Below are positions 11,052 through 24,600 of a DNA stretch of 64,000 bases, one piece after another. Numbering within the stretch: the stretch's first letter is position 1; each line of letters starts with the position of its first letter. The stretch covers positions 132,587,917 through 132,651,916 of the forward strand of contig CP136066.1 in assembly GCA_032622095.1 (NCBI GenBank). Direction: 5' to 3'. Below the pieces are notes generated by a model, which was not told where the DNA came from, did no database searches, and saw only the letters and a program-made list of their open reading frames with translations. The position numbers and the translations under genes were made by a program. Source of the stretch: Siphonodentalium dalli. Taxonomy: Eukaryota; Mollusca; Scaphopoda; Gadilida; Siphonodentaliidae.

Positions 11052-11106
11052 AGGGTTTGTGGCGCAACGGATAACGCGTCTGACTGCGGAGTTTGCTGAT
11101 TTTTTA
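11052..11106 (+). pseudogene. tRNA-Arg/Trp-like 5' half fused to hairpin-element sequence
   Basis: GTGGCGCAACGGATAACGCG followed by TCTGACT is the acceptor-D-anticodon 5' side of an Arg- or Trp-type tRNA. Where the anticodon loop should close, it passes directly into GCGGAGTTTGCTGATTTTTT, the arm of the 10.4-kb hairpin. The 3' half is absent, so it is a retro-derived fragment and not a gene. Confidence 0.55.
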
Positions 11107-11346
11107 CATTATACTTATTATTTATGTGGGCAGTAGCCTCTATATATATATACGGGCGCCAGCTGTGGCGCATAAGATACTATGGGTGGCGGGATGGGGT
11201 GGTGGTGGGAACTCATTATACTTATTATTTATGTGGGCAGTAGCCTCTATAATACGGGCGCCTGTGGCGCATAATATACTATGGGTGGTGGGATGGGGTG
11301 GTGGGTGGGAACTCATTATACTTATTATTTATGTGGGCAGTAGCAA
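11105..11346. repeat. Tandem repeat of about 105 bp, 2.3 copies
   Basis: The unit begins 'attatacttattatttatg' then 'tgggcagtagcctctata', contains a 'gggcgcc...ggcgc' core and 'actatgggtgg', and ends 'tgggaactc'. Copies start near 11106, 11213 and 11314, and the third is cut after 'gcagtagc'. Confidence 0.75.
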
Positions 11347-11780
11347 ATTGAGCTATAGCGATGTGATTTCTCGCAGGACAACACATTTCGGGTTTTCGTG
11401 GGGTGTGTATCCACTGGATGTCTTAAGTTGCAGTATGTAACAATTATGACCGCGTTCGATGTTTAGCTAGGTATGAACAATGGCTGGACATGCACTCTTG
11501 GCGGGAACACAATACCTCCGATTTTTTATCCGCATTTAGAAGCTTTCTGGTGTGGTGAATGAGAAACCTGCAGTAATAAGCCGTGGTTGTTTGTAATAAT
11601 TCGAAGGATTAGTTGTTTTAACGGAATTCTGAGGCGGTGAATTCAAGTAACCAATATATTTTATATTATAATTTATATTTATGGCTAATAATATGATCTT
11701 GAGGGCGTTACCATTTCTGATTATGGTTTTCTTGTTATTATTGTTTTCAATTTTGTTGCTAATTACCCTTGGAACAAACG

Positions 11781-12036
11781 TCGCACTGCCGACGACTCGA
11801 TTTCAATCATTGACGTGCGACGTTTGTTTCAAATAAATGCGTGTAGACGCACTACCGACGAATTAGAATGGGTGTGGGCAACACGAATCTAATTGCTGAT
11901 GCGTCTGAGATATGCTAATGAGGGAATTCCAATTGAAACTGGAAAACACCAACGAGTGTGACGTAATTTGTTTGTATTTGAATTCGAGTCGACGAAAGTG
12001 CGACGTTTGTTTCAAATTAAATGCGAGTAGACGCAC
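11781..12036. repeat. Short repeat GTGCGACGTTTGTTTCAAA, twice, plus partial
   Basis: 'gtgcgacgtttgtttcaaa' followed by 'aatgcg(t/a)gtagacgcac' occurs near 11814-11852 and 11998-12036. A reverse-oriented 'acaaacgtcgcactgccgac' is at 11774-11793. The pattern suggests fragments of one dispersed element. Confidence 0.5.
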
Positions 12037-12210
12037 AAATATTTTTTTATTCCGTTTGGATATACCCGCTACTATGAATGGACGTGTGCAAATTTCACAT
12101 CAACGATAGTTTGAAATTTTTCTTGTAATTTCATTTTCCAACAATGAATTATTGGGGAATTTGTTGTTTTTATACCCACATTTGCATATTTTCCTACTTT
12201 TGGCTGATCT

Positions 12211-12258
12211 CTCTCTCTCTCTCTCACACTCTCTCTCTTGAGCTCTCTCTCTCTTGAG

Positions 12259-12289
<31 letters not shown>

Positions 12290-12331
12290 CTCTCTCTATC
12301 TCTCTCCTCTCGCTCTCTCTCTCTCTCTCTT

Positions 12332-12396
<65 letters not shown>

Positions 12397-12489
12397 AGCT
12401 CTCTCTCTCTCTCTTGAGCTATTGCAATGGCTTGGTATCCGTCGTCCGTGTGTGTGTGCGTGAGGGTGTGTGTGTGTGTGTGTGCGCGT
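12211..12489. repeat. (CT)n microsatellite followed by a GT-rich tract
   Basis: A long CT run with interspersed 'tgagct' (12211-12420) is followed by a GT-rich stretch (12447-12489). The reverse-strand frames with Arg-Glu and Thr-His runs here are repeat artefacts. Confidence 0.95.
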
Positions 12490-13400
12490 GTGCGTGATTC
12501 GCCAACAATTTCCTTTAGCACGGGCTACAGGCCGTACATTTGGTCGGATCATTATGAAATTTGTCATGGGCATTGACTTGACATGTAGATGGGAACGAGT
12601 CATTTTGGGGTCATTCGAAAAAAACATGGCCGCCAGCAGCCATCTTGGATTTCAAAATTCAATCCTTTAGCACGGGCTATAGGTCGTACTGTTTGTCTGA
12701 TCATCATGAAATTTTCATGGATGTTAATATTGGCATGTAAATGGGAACGAGTCATTTTGGGGTCGTTCGGCCAAAAAACATGGCCGCCGGCAGCCATCTT
12801 GTATTTTACTCTTTGCCTGACTAAATCATTTGGCACGGGCTACATGTCGTACCTTTGGTCGGATCATCATAAGATTTGTCGCGGACGTTAATATTGACAT
12901 GTGGATGGGAACGAGTCATTTTGGGGTCATTCTGCCAAAAAACATGGCCACCAGCAGCCATCTTGTATTTTACTCTTTGCCTGACTAAATCAGTTGGCAC
13001 AGGCTACATGTCGTACCTTTGGTCGGATCATTATGAGATTTGTCATCATTCTGCCAAAAACATGGCCGCCAGCAGCCATCTTAGATTTTACTCTTTGTAT
13101 GACTAAATCTTTGGCACGGTCTACAAGTCGTAGCTTTGGTCGGATCATCATGAAATTTGTCATGAATGTCAACAATGGCATGTAGATGGGAACGAGTCAT
13201 TTTAGGGTCATTCGGCAAAAAAAAAACATGGCTGCCAGTGGCCATCTTGGATTTTACTCTTTGCATAACTAGGCCTTTCAACTTTCCACATTCCTAATCA
13301 CTCCAATGACTGTAACACGTGAAATTATTCCCTTTCCAGGTTGAGCTACAGTGTCATTGATACTTTCATTACCAAGACCTCAACAAAACGATCTTACTGG
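12420..13400 (+). mobile_element. Tandem-core element, copy 1 (5' module, core monomers, 3' module)
   Basis: The 5' module holds 'gctattgcaatggcttggta' and 'atccgtcgtccgtgtgtg'. The core is about five monomers of roughly 160 bp, each with 'gatgggaacgagtcatttt', 'ggggtcattcgg', 'acatggccgccagcagccat' and 'ctacaggtcgtacctttggt'. The 3' module (13265-13400) holds 'ctttcaactttcca' and 'ttgagctacagtgtcattga'. The same three-part layout recurs at 44.5-47.4 kb, and the 5' module plus core recur at 62.7 kb. It resembles non-autonomous elements with tandem cores known from bivalves (pearl-type, Helitron-related), but I see no coding sequence to confirm that. Confidence 0.6.
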
Positions 13401-13599
13401 CACCTGGAACAGGTAGTCATATACACATGATGCGCACGCGTGTCGTTAAAAAACGAATAAAAATATACATATAACTCCAGTCTAAATTGAAAACGAGGGT
13501 GCCACTTTAACAAACGCATTGCTATTTTAAATTGATATAATATGTTGCGTTTATATTTTTTACTCGTTTTAATGACACGCCCCTGTGGAATGAATATAT

Positions 13600-14220
13600 T
13601 ATATCACAAACTCTGATATCATAAAATTGTAAGCATTTAGTGATATAACATTTTCGATTTCATTATATCATATATTCATTTTGTACTATCAGCTATATTC
13701 GAATTTGTGATATCATATATTCATTTTGTGATATCATTAATTCGGATGAAAAGACTAAATATTGATATCACTAAATGCATATAGCGATACCATAAAATAT
13801 TTATTGATATCATAAAATGAATGTATGATATCTATCACAAAATCGAATATATGATCACAAAATAAGTAAGAATTTAGTGATATCAATAATCATATATCAT
13901 ATCATATATTCATTTTGTGATATCATTAATTCGGATGAAAAGACTAAATATTGATATCACTAAATGCATATAGCGATACCATAAAATATTTATTGATATC
14001 ATAAAATGAATGTATGATATCTATCACAAAATCGAATATATGATCACAAAATAAGTAAGAATTTAGTGATATCAATAATTCGATTTTATGATGTCATAAA
14101 ATGATTTATTGATATCACAAAATGTTGAAGGAATGGTAGTCCAGCTATACCATTTTCTATATTTATTGTTATTACAAAATGAATTAGTGATATCACAAAT
14201 TCAAGTTTATGATATCACAA
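13600..14220. repeat. AT-rich repeat built on the palindrome TGATATCA
   Basis: Many short blocks of the form 'aaaatnnattnatgatatca' in both orientations. A 178-bp block starting 'cattttgtgatatcattaat' at 13722 is duplicated almost exactly at 13911, a 189-bp offset. Related blocks lie at 17036-17235 and near 17755. Confidence 0.8.
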
Positions 14221-14984
14221 CAGATACGGGGGTCGGGGGAAAATTCCATACACGTATGTGCATTTTTTGCATTTGACCATTTTGGGTAAATAAGCCCAAT
14301 TTTCCCCGTTACTTTAGTTTAAACATACGTATTTATCTAATTTATATAACACATGATATAACACATACATTTGTTTATACAGACAATGGGATTGAGTACA
14401 AGTGCTAACTCACTAATGGGTACCCCCTCTCCCATATGGTATTACACATATCCGTTTTTCAAACTTTTTTCCGACTAGTTTTTGATACCCACCCCCTATT
14501 TGAACAAAAACAGTAATGTTAAAACCATATGATATTGAGATATAGCTTAAAGATGCATTAACGCTCCCAAATTACTATTTATTTGGCTTCGGGGGGGGGT
14601 AAAATATTTCATGAGGAGTCGAGGAACCCATCCATCAAAGCTCAAGAGTTATCAGATATTGATTTTTTATTTTTATTTCCCGAGATATGTAATTTTTGGC
14701 GGCCTGGCGAATATTCGTCAAGTCGACGGTCTCGGACCAAATTGCGGGTGAAGATGGATAACTCTAAAATCAAGTGGCTTTGGTGGGTGTTAGACATTTG
14801 ACACTCCGGCCAAATTTCGTTGAACAAAATGTTGATAAATAACACGTTTTGGGCAATTTTATACTAGTCGACTGTGGTTAGCATAATTTGGGGGTAATTA
14901 ATCGATTCTGATATAGACTGAAGCGGCATTTAAAAATGTTGTTGTTGTCGGAATCTGATGATATGGGGACCATCGAATCGGGAT
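14221..14984. other. Non-coding stretch without recognised features
   Basis: Unique-looking AT-rich DNA with a short G-run at 14590. Small open frames on both strands overlap each other and show no family signal. Confidence 0.4.
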
Positions 14985-15415
14985 GATGATTATGACGAAA
15001 ATAATGACGATGTTGGTGATGATGAGGATAAAGATGACAACGACGACAATGATGACGATTGACGGCGACGATAACAACGGCGGCGTAGCTGATGGTGGAT
15101 AATGATGACAATGGATGAGGACGAAGATGTATAAAGACAAAAATGTTGACGATGGTGACGATACGGATGATGACGATGAAGATGAAGATTGTATTGATGA
15201 CGACGATGATGATGAAGATTGTGATGATGATGATGAATATGATGATGATGGTGATGAAGATGGTGTGATGCTGACGGTGTTGATGGTGATGGTGACGACG
15301 ATAATGATGGTGACGACGACGATGATGATGACGATAATGATGATGACGATGTCGACGACGATGATGACGATGGGGATGTTGATGATGGTGAGGATGATGA
15401 CGATGATGATGTAAG
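14985..15415. repeat. (GAT/GAC)n trinucleotide-rich tract
   Basis: About 430 bp dominated by GAT, GAC and GAA triplets, with interruptions. It yields poly-Asp/Met frames forward and poly-His/Ser/Ile frames in reverse, all repeat-derived. Confidence 0.9.
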
Positions 15416-18400
15416 TGACTCCATTGTATATATAGAGGATATGAAATGAGTGTTTCTCTCATATGATATTTATGAAACGAATCTAAGAATTTTAAGTTTT
15501 CTCGAACCTCCGGCGAGAGAAAACTGAAAATTGAAAATCATATGACACCTATAAATTGATTATGATGTCCAAAACGCACACAAATCACTAAATATCTATA
15601 TGACATCGTCAGAAAATGGTCACTTCATTGCACCGGAAGCCCAATTACACCTGGTGAACTAGCAGAAATAATATGCACGCGAAGATATAGTGCGCTATTC
15701 TGTTCTCAGTTTGTGACATTATATCGTATGTTTATTAGATAAATACGAATTACATATTCTATTTATCGTATAACAATGTCCAAAACTATATATTTCAAGA
15801 TTATAATTGCGAGAATTTCGGCATCGCGTTGATTGACGCGCACGAATTTGACCTGCATTTAGTTAGAGATGTGGCTCGGCCCCGGCTGCCATTCAGCCAA
15901 TCAGAACTCACTTTTTGTCAACAAACCAATCAAATTATCGGAAGGTGATATGAACTAGTAATTGATATGAAATTGATTTATGACATACTTTCCAACGTAA
16001 ATAATGATTGAGTCATATGATAAATGTATATATCCATGTTCTGCATTATTTTGCAGCGTTGACAATTAAAGCATTAAGATCGAGCGCCTTTAATTCAATA
16101 GCAGAAGCTGGTCACTAACCCTATAGTTTTGTCTTCAGTTTGGATTGTTTTTGTTTTTTGTTTGACCATTTCCATACATGTTTGTTTTAACTTTTATAAT
16201 ATAGGTACCTTTATATAGTTTTTTGTATTTATATGTATACACCACATATTCTGAAATAGGTGTTATTTTATTATATGCTTTACTTTATATAACATACCGG
16301 TATCTGATATATAATGGAACCTGATGAACAATCTTCAGAAATATTATTCGTCGTATATTCCATCCTGGATTTATCGGGATAGAATCAATTGTTGATTTCA
16401 CAATTGATTGTGTGTCTTAACTGTTTTCTTAATGTCACTTTAGGTAGGTAGGCCTACCACCTATAGTAACCAGGAATACCAATGCATATCTTTAGATACC
16501 TTGAGATTTTAGTAGATATTTGTATTATCTCATCCATGAATACCTTGTCGTCACTCATGATATATTTCTAATACCCACTCAAATCTAAAGGTTATTTTAG
16601 AATACCCTGGACCAGCATATCTGACCAGCATATCTGATTACTTTATTGAAAATAAATGTTTATTTGGAAAGTTATATTATCTTATTTATAATATATGTAG
16701 CTAAGGTTATGTCAGGTTATAGGCCTACATGAGACGGCTGAAATGAGAACTTGTGATGTAGTCAAATGTGAAAAAAAATGTTAATATATCAGCCCAACTA
16801 GAGGCTCCCACAAGTGCCACATATACCACCAGTGAATGTCTAAAATTCTCTAAATATAGTTTAAAGTGGTTTAGTACTATTTTTTGAGATTTTATTACTC
16901 CAAATTACTTAAATCGTCATGGAGTAAAAACTAAATTCGGTGGAAAAATCTTATTTTCGGCTTTCGGGACAACCACCCACCCACACATACGTGTCTGGAA
17001 TTTTCTTTCGACGACACCACCCCCGATCACAACATGAATTTATTATATCACAAAATCGCATTATTGATATCACTAAATGCCATGCTTAAAATTTTGTGAT
17101 ATCAATAATTCGATTTTTTTTATATAAAAAAAAATTAATTTATGATATCACAAATTGGTATTAGTGTTATCTTAATCTCATTTTGTGATATCATAACATA
17201 TTTAATTATATCGTATATTCAATTCTGTGATCTAGCATATAGACCTATTCATTAAAGGTACGGTTGGCCTTGGCGGTGGGTATCCTGTGAAAATATTTCC
17301 ACCCGTCAAAAACTGCCACAAACAGAAAGAATAACAAAATGTAGACAGACTTTGTCTGTATACAAATAAGAAATATCGCATAAACAGTATGTTATTGTCA
17401 TATATTTGACCATTGTTATGTAAACAAAGGCATAAAAAGTCACTTTTCTGGTGTTTGTTTATATTATGATGGTAAACATAAAGAGCGTTCTTTGTTGGTG
17501 AATTCCTGATATGCAACGAATAAAGAGCGTTTATGCCATTTGTGTGTGATTAGCCAGCAGCATTGTGCTGTCTTCTGTAACACAATCAGGCTCTTGCTTA
17601 GGTAAAATATAGTAAATCTTTATGATAACATGCTGTTTACACGATGGTCATGGTATATATGAACAAAACTGTATGCGTTTTAATGTTTTTCTGTTTACGG
17701 TGATTGGAACAAATATGAATATTTTCGACAACTAAGGCCTCACGTGCCTTTAAGTGATATCATAAAATGAATTATTAATGTCGATCACTACATAGGTAAT
17801 AAATAAAACAAGAAATTCCTACTATTGGAATTTGAGCCATCTCACGTCAATAGTCCCTTGCATTTAAGCAGTAATTTATCAATACATCAATTTACTTTAC
17901 CTGAATTTTCGGAGCCGAATTTTCTCGATCATTTTGCATTTTTGGTCTAGAGGCCATATAGCGAAATGTGAATACACACTGTACATAATGCCCGAGCTAG
18001 ATGTGGAGTCTTCAAATGCGTAGCTTTATGCATAATGTTACAAATCTAATTTATTCTAAAGCCTGGTCGATGAATAACACCAATGTCAATGCTGCCACAT
18101 CTGTCAAATGCCCGGAGAGAATTCCGACATTGACGGTCGGCGATCGATATAACGAGGGTACGAAACTCTTAATTTAATGTCGTGATACAGTTATCAATCA
18201 TAAAATACAAATTAAGGATGCTATTTATAATATTACAATATTTTTCAAGAATTATAACAAACTTAGCACTACGCTGCATTTAATTAAAAGTGATAATCAA
18301 TTAACCTCAAAGTATGAAATAATTCAACATTTCTGTTTACGACATTAAATTTATATCACAAACCACTTTTTGATATATGGGTATTTCTCTGGTTCAACCC

Positions 18401-18429
18401 ACTTTTTAACCCCAAGAATTTATATTGCA
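15416..18429. other. Upstream flank of PEX11G, with a second TGATATCA block
   Basis: Mostly AT-rich non-coding DNA. 17036-17235 repeats the TGATATCA block seen at 13.6-14.2 kb. A hairpin occurs at about 15495-15530 ('ttttctcg...cgagagaaaa'). The PEX11G promoter should lie in the right part of this stretch, but I cannot point to a specific TATA box or initiator. Confidence 0.4.
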
Positions 18430-18651
18430 ATGAGAGAGTTAATTCGGCTTTTAATAACTTACAGAGGACGAGATAAGATCATACGAGCATGCGGTTATCT
18501 CGCTACATGGCTGTCAGGAAACGGTTCTGCTCAATATTCAAAGAAGCTGAAAATTATTGCCAAAGAATTGAGTGGATGTCGTGTAATATTGAGACTGTTT
18601 GATGATCTGCCCATGCTAGCTAGCAATATGATGTATGGTCTTGGAAAAGAC
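18430..18651 (+). CDS. PEX11G: PEX11G exon 1
   Basis: 222 bp in phase 0, from ATG (MRELIRLLITYRGRD) to MYGLGKD. The donor is GAC|GTATGT at 18652. Reading past the donor gives a stop within nine codons, as expected for intron. Confidence 0.9.
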
Positions 18652-21600
18652 GTATGTTCAAAATTATATTTCTCTTAAAGGGGTACTGTACGCCTTTTTC
18701 AATAATTTCCCGGTAATTACAACAATCTAATATCGATAGGCCTAATTAGCTAGGCTAATATATAGAACAATAAGTAATTTGAGTTGAGGATTTATTCTGT
18801 GAACGATCAGGTTAAACCGTTAATCGGTTATCTTAAAATCAAAGTTAATAATTTGATATAAATTAAATTACGAATTTCAGTGTACAAGACATAATCAAAT
18901 TAATTGAGGAATATAGTGGATTGGTAAACGCATGGCACACATGATCATGTAAAACAGTATGTTGATACAGGGAGTAATTTACTCAAGCCACTGACAGACC
19001 AGTGACTATACAATAACTTAAATGAGTACATGGGGCTAGTATGCGTATAATATAACTTTTATTTGATACATTTGCTTGAAAACTGTACAAAAATTATTTG
19101 ACAACAACAATTTGTTTTGTTTTTTGCATTAGGCCAAAAAAAAACCCTCTTTGTTTCCGATACCCTGCCTGGCTGAGATTTTCTTGCCTGTCTCAATTTT
19201 TTTTTCAATTTTCTCCAGAAGGCTAGTCAAAAGTTACCTGTTACAGTGTCAATGTGAATATTTATTGTTTTTTCCCCAATCCCGAAAGCAAAAATATGTC
19301 TGTTATTGGTAGAGATCATACTGCAGAGTGAATGAATTCAAGAGACAGCATGTTTTTACCCAATGATTGGCTCATTTTCAATGCACATTGATCTACCATA
19401 TTCCATGGGACTGTAACTACACTATTATATCACTTACGGCTGAAAGGTTTAAAAAAAAAAAAATTGTAAAACAAATAAAATCCCTGCCTGCCTGTCTGGA
19501 AAATTATCCCATTGTTATCGGAAACAGAGCAGTTTTTTGTTTTGGCCTTACGACTAATTTGCTATCCGTAAAATTACTTCGTACTCAACAGACTTACAAA
19601 TAATGGAAAAATGGTTACCTTATTCTACAACCCAGAGATTATAGAAACCAACAACAACATTTGAGTACAGTAGGCCTATCCCTTTAACAGAAATTCGACA
19701 GTCACAGTATTATTAGGAGAAGTTCAGGTTCTGTTTATTTTGTTCCTCATAAAAGCCGAACACAACTGAACATAGACCCCGAAGCCACGACAAATAGTTT
19801 TCGCGGCTGGCTCAACCAATTTCGTGGCTGGTTAGCTTGCTAAGCTGGCTCAGTCGCGATGTTCGCGGCTGAGACGTTATCATTCAGCATATTTTCGTTT
19901 CCGAAATTTTCCTAATCCCCGGTTATATAGACCCCGTTTGTTTTAACGTTTGTGGTGAACCCGTAGAATCCCAGACCACATATATGCTCTTTTGGTACTG
20001 GTATGGATGTACTATGTAGTTTCCCATGTAATCGGCATTGGGACTTCTGTCAACTTCAGACTGCTATCATCACTGGCATCTGGCGATATATGCATGCATC
20101 TGACATTGAATGATGAATCCGATAGTAATGCTATAATATTTCAAACTATTTTCTATTCTCTTCTACAGGGTATGTGCATATATGGACAAATTCCAGCGAT
20201 GACTGAGTCGTGTCGGAATAAACAATTTATATTTTAACCCTTTTAATACTGAATTGATTCTCCCATTACGTTATATGAAAGCACTCGTTGGAATAGTCTA
20301 TATATTCCACGTTGAGAGGTCTGGGTGTTCTGATAATATAGCAACCGTGCCGTGTCCATGCGAGTATACCAATATTGGGCAATGCGGTTCAGTTCTTTGC
20401 GATTCACAGTGAAGTTGTGCTTGACACATAAGCCCATGCACACGGCTCAGCCATTTGACAATTCCGGCGGCGGAGAATTTTTCATGCGGCTGGCGTTAGA
20501 GACAATATGGCTGGCGGCGGCTTGTGACCAAAATGGCTGGTGGCGGCGGCGTGCGATGGCGGCTTCGGACTCCAACTGAACATAACTGAACACAAGTTCA
20601 AATAATGGGAAATACAATAATTTAAGTTCATAGACATGTGTATTCATGTTCAAACTATTACTATACGAAGATTGGTGGAGCTTGGATCCATAATGAGTGT
20701 TTTATTACATCTTTTGTATAATGCGTTTTGTTCGGCATAGAAAACCTGAACACAAGCTTCTGTTCGGCATTCAGTAACCGGTAATTAATTAACACACAAA
20801 CCATGCAGCGAGTAACGCTAATCGTTGTTATGAAACACATGTGTTTTGCATTTAACAATTCCCATCACCAATTTATTTTCACAAATCAGGAACATGGGAT
20901 TTTCATACTGATACATTATTAGAAAATATCAGTCCCATGATAAACTGTCTAAGATCGAAGTAAAAAATATAGACTTAGTAAATAGAAAAGCATTTAGACA
21001 CCCTCTTCTACTCTTATATTTTGCGATTGTTCGATTATGCAGATGTCATGATATGGGATAACTGTTACTTATATATGTAAGGCAGAACTTCTTGAAAATT
21101 TACAACTTGCAGGGGGGACAAGTCATACTTTACTTTATAAGGAAACGGGGTATATACACCACTTGATAATGGGAAAGTGGAGACTATTTTTTTTACTTCA
21201 TGTGGCACTTTCTCTTTTTTATGTTTACCCATACCATAGTATGGTAAACATAATGTCGACGTCCGGATTGACCACTCGTCGTGTGTCCGTCCGTCCGTCT
21301 GTCCGTCCGTCCGTCCGTCCGTCCGTCCGTCTGTCTGTCTGTCCGTAGACACTTTACGCATGGTGCGATAACTCAAATATTTTATATCCGATCGGAACTA
21401 AATTTTGTATATGAGTTTCTCAGACCAAAATACAGATCGAGTTCGAATATGGGTTTGATCCGAGTTTTTTTTACGGAGTTATGGCCCTTTTTCGTCTTCG
21501 AATTCACGCATGCTGTCATAACTCAAACAATTTTTATCTGATCGGAACCAAATTTGGTATGCGAGTTTCAGAGCCCAAAATACAGATCGAGTTCGAATAT

Positions 21601-24600
21601 GGGTTTGATCCGAGTTTTTTTTACGGAGTTATGGCCCTTTTTCGACTTAGAATTCATGGATGCTACGATAACTAAAAAAAATATTATCTCATGAGAACCA
21701 AATTTGGTATGTGAGTTTCTCTATCTAAAATACAATTCGAGTTCGAATATGGGTTTGATCAGATTATTTTTAATGGAGTTATGGCCCTTTGATATAGAAT
21801 TCATCCATGCTTCGATAGCTCAACCAGTTATCGTCTGATAGGAACCAAATTTGGTATGTGAGTTTCTCAACTCAAAATACAGATCAAGTTTGAATATGGG
21901 TTAGATCCTGTTTTTTATACCAGAGTTATGGCCCTTTTTAACTAAGGATTGAACAGATTCGATATTTTTATGCTTATCATGTAGAACCATAGCAGATATA
22001 TAACCCCTGTGATATCAGTTAGCACTGAGAGAGAGAATAGATTAACTTGTATTATTGGAAATTAGAGTTATTTTTAGCCATCATATTGTCAGGGCACTGT
22101 GGAAGCTGTAATTGGACAGAGAACCATCTGTTGTTTAATGTTTATTGTATTTCCATACAGCTCTCTGGTTTAGGATATCAATGCAGTGTTCCAGTGACAT
22201 ACCTGTACCTAATTTTATTGAGTTAAAATTGTTAACCCTTGTCATCAATTTTATGCTTTTGAATATTTTTCATGTAATCATTCTATTATATCCCTTTCAC
22301 TTGTATGGATTTTTGTGGTTAAAATGAACCCTTAATTCTCAACATTCTTTGTACTTAGCAGAAATACCTTTCATCTGATATATCTCATTTTATTGAGATG
22401 TATGTAAATTTTGTATGTGAATTTCTCAGCCCAAAATACAGATAGATTTCGAATTTGGGTTTGATCCATTTTTTTTATATTTTAAACAGAGTTATGGCTT
22501 ATGGATTTTCGTGTCAGAACTGAAAATAGCTGATCACTATCGCCAAGGTATGGGTTAAACATCTGCCGATCGTGATCGGCCTCTCGTTTTATTCCCCAAT
22601 GGCATTATTTTTCAGAGATTGGGCAGAAACTAATCATTATTTCTCTGCGTTCGATTAAATCGTTGTGATGTATATAGTTGACCATATACCATTTACATAT
22701 TCCCTATATCATCGGCACACACATTGAAGCAAATGCAATATAACACACGCAGGCATAGCTTGCCAATACAGTTATGTCCCAGCATATATATGGATATGGC
22801 TGGTCACTAAGTAACCGCTTATCGTACGGTCAAAAATAAACAGAATCTCACTTTTGCGGGACATATTTAAGGGGAAAACTTCAGTTTTGTTCTGATTAAT
22901 TGACAAGAAAATGGAGATAACATATGTGCTATCACCCTATGTGATTTTGACATATTCCATTTAGAATAATCACCAAATTGTCTGAGTGGACTTGTAATAA
23001 TAAACAGATTTGAAAAAAAAGTGAGAATGTACACGAAAACGGCTAACAAAACACGTTTTTCTCACGAATGTGCAACCCCCGAAACAAGAACATTTTACAT
23101 TCTGTTACAAGAAAACAATCTCGCTGTGAAAATATAAAGTTCTTGTAGTACCCTAAAAGTTGCAGACAAACTTTTTGCTATTGCGTCCTATAGGATTTTC
23201 ATCACATGGTCTTTTTATTTTCAGTAAACCTATTTACAAAAATAAATCGTTGACAGTTTATATTTAACACTGATTGCAACTAACTGTCAAAACACTTAAC
23301 AATTATAGACGGCTATCGACAACAAAGCCTGCCGGCTCATGACCAAATCCCACATGGCAGATATTAATTATCACCTATCAGCCGACAGACTAATCCACAG
23401 CAGAAGTTTGTGTTCGGCTTTTCTATGCCAAACACAAAAGCGTTATACAAAATATGTAATAAAAAACTTTTTATTTACCCAAACTCCACCAAACTTTGTA
23501 TAGTAATAGTTTGAACATGAAAACATATGTTATGAACTTTATTTGTTATATTTCCCAATATTTGAACTTGTGTTCGGTATGTTCGGTTGTGTTCGGCTTT
23601 TATGAGGACTGGTTTATTTTGGTAAATTAATAAGGGCCCATGCAGGGAGGTCAAGTGACCAATTTTGAACCTTTCTGTGAGAACCATAATCCAACAAATT
23701 AGACTATTCAGATCAAGATATACATTAATATTTGGACATTTATGAGTATCTTAATCCTTAAGATACTTGGGATTAAGATACTGCTAAATATCCAAATATT
23801 AAAATATATCTTAATCTGAATAGTCTAATTTCTTTGACGAGGTGAACCGCTGACCGACTGATCAATGTGTCTTTTCCCATATGATCTTCATACGATACAA
23901 GTTTGGGTAAAAGTATATTCTGATTGCTTTTGAAGGACACGGAATAATTATTTACTGAGAATATTCAATTTAAACATGTAGACTACAAATCTTCAAACAA
24001 ACACCATTGCAATATTTGGTGTTCCATCATTTACATCAGTGAGTTTTTAGTCTGGTCGATAAAGGGTTTGACCTAGAATAAATTTGGACTAAGTTGGTTT
24101 TTGTTCCATTTTGAAGAGGAATATATCCTCTACAACATATCCAAAATCCGCTAAAATCCGCTTTGAGCAAACCTTTTTACAGAGATTTTTTTTAAATGCC
24201 CATTTTCGACCTTGTGAAGTACGTTTTTCTACAATATCTCCCATCGGCGACACCAAAATGCATTAATCCTCCATCCGATATATATCAGTTTGTGTGAAAT
24301 TAGAGTATGGGGCGAATAGAGTGACAAGGACACAAAATAAGGCAATCGCGGCGATGAAATGGCTGTCAAAATGGCCGCAACTCCAATCCATGCTACGACG
24401 AAAGCAACGTATTGGATAACCTCCTATAAGCGAAAATACACATTAGTAATTTACAAGTATGTTGTTATATATCTTTAAAGGTACACATATACTGATATAT
24501 CGATCACTGCAACGCATGTTAACTCAATAATTTACGTTCGGGTTTTCTGCTTAGACTGCATCCAACAGTCGGACCAAAAACATTTATTTCGGGCATGCAA

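Noticed and set aside
10802-11106. Functional tRNA genes
   Set aside because: Both tRNA-like stretches lack the T-arm and acceptor 3' side, so they cannot fold as tRNAs.
12072-12627. Arg/Glu- and Thr/His-rich proteins
   Set aside because: Translations of the CT and GT microsatellites.
14878-15462. His/Ser-rich or Asp-rich proteins
   Set aside because: Translations of the GAT/GAC tract, open in several frames at once.
21285-21345. Proline/valine/serine-rich peptide (PSVR repeats)
   Set aside because: Translation of the CCGT microsatellite.
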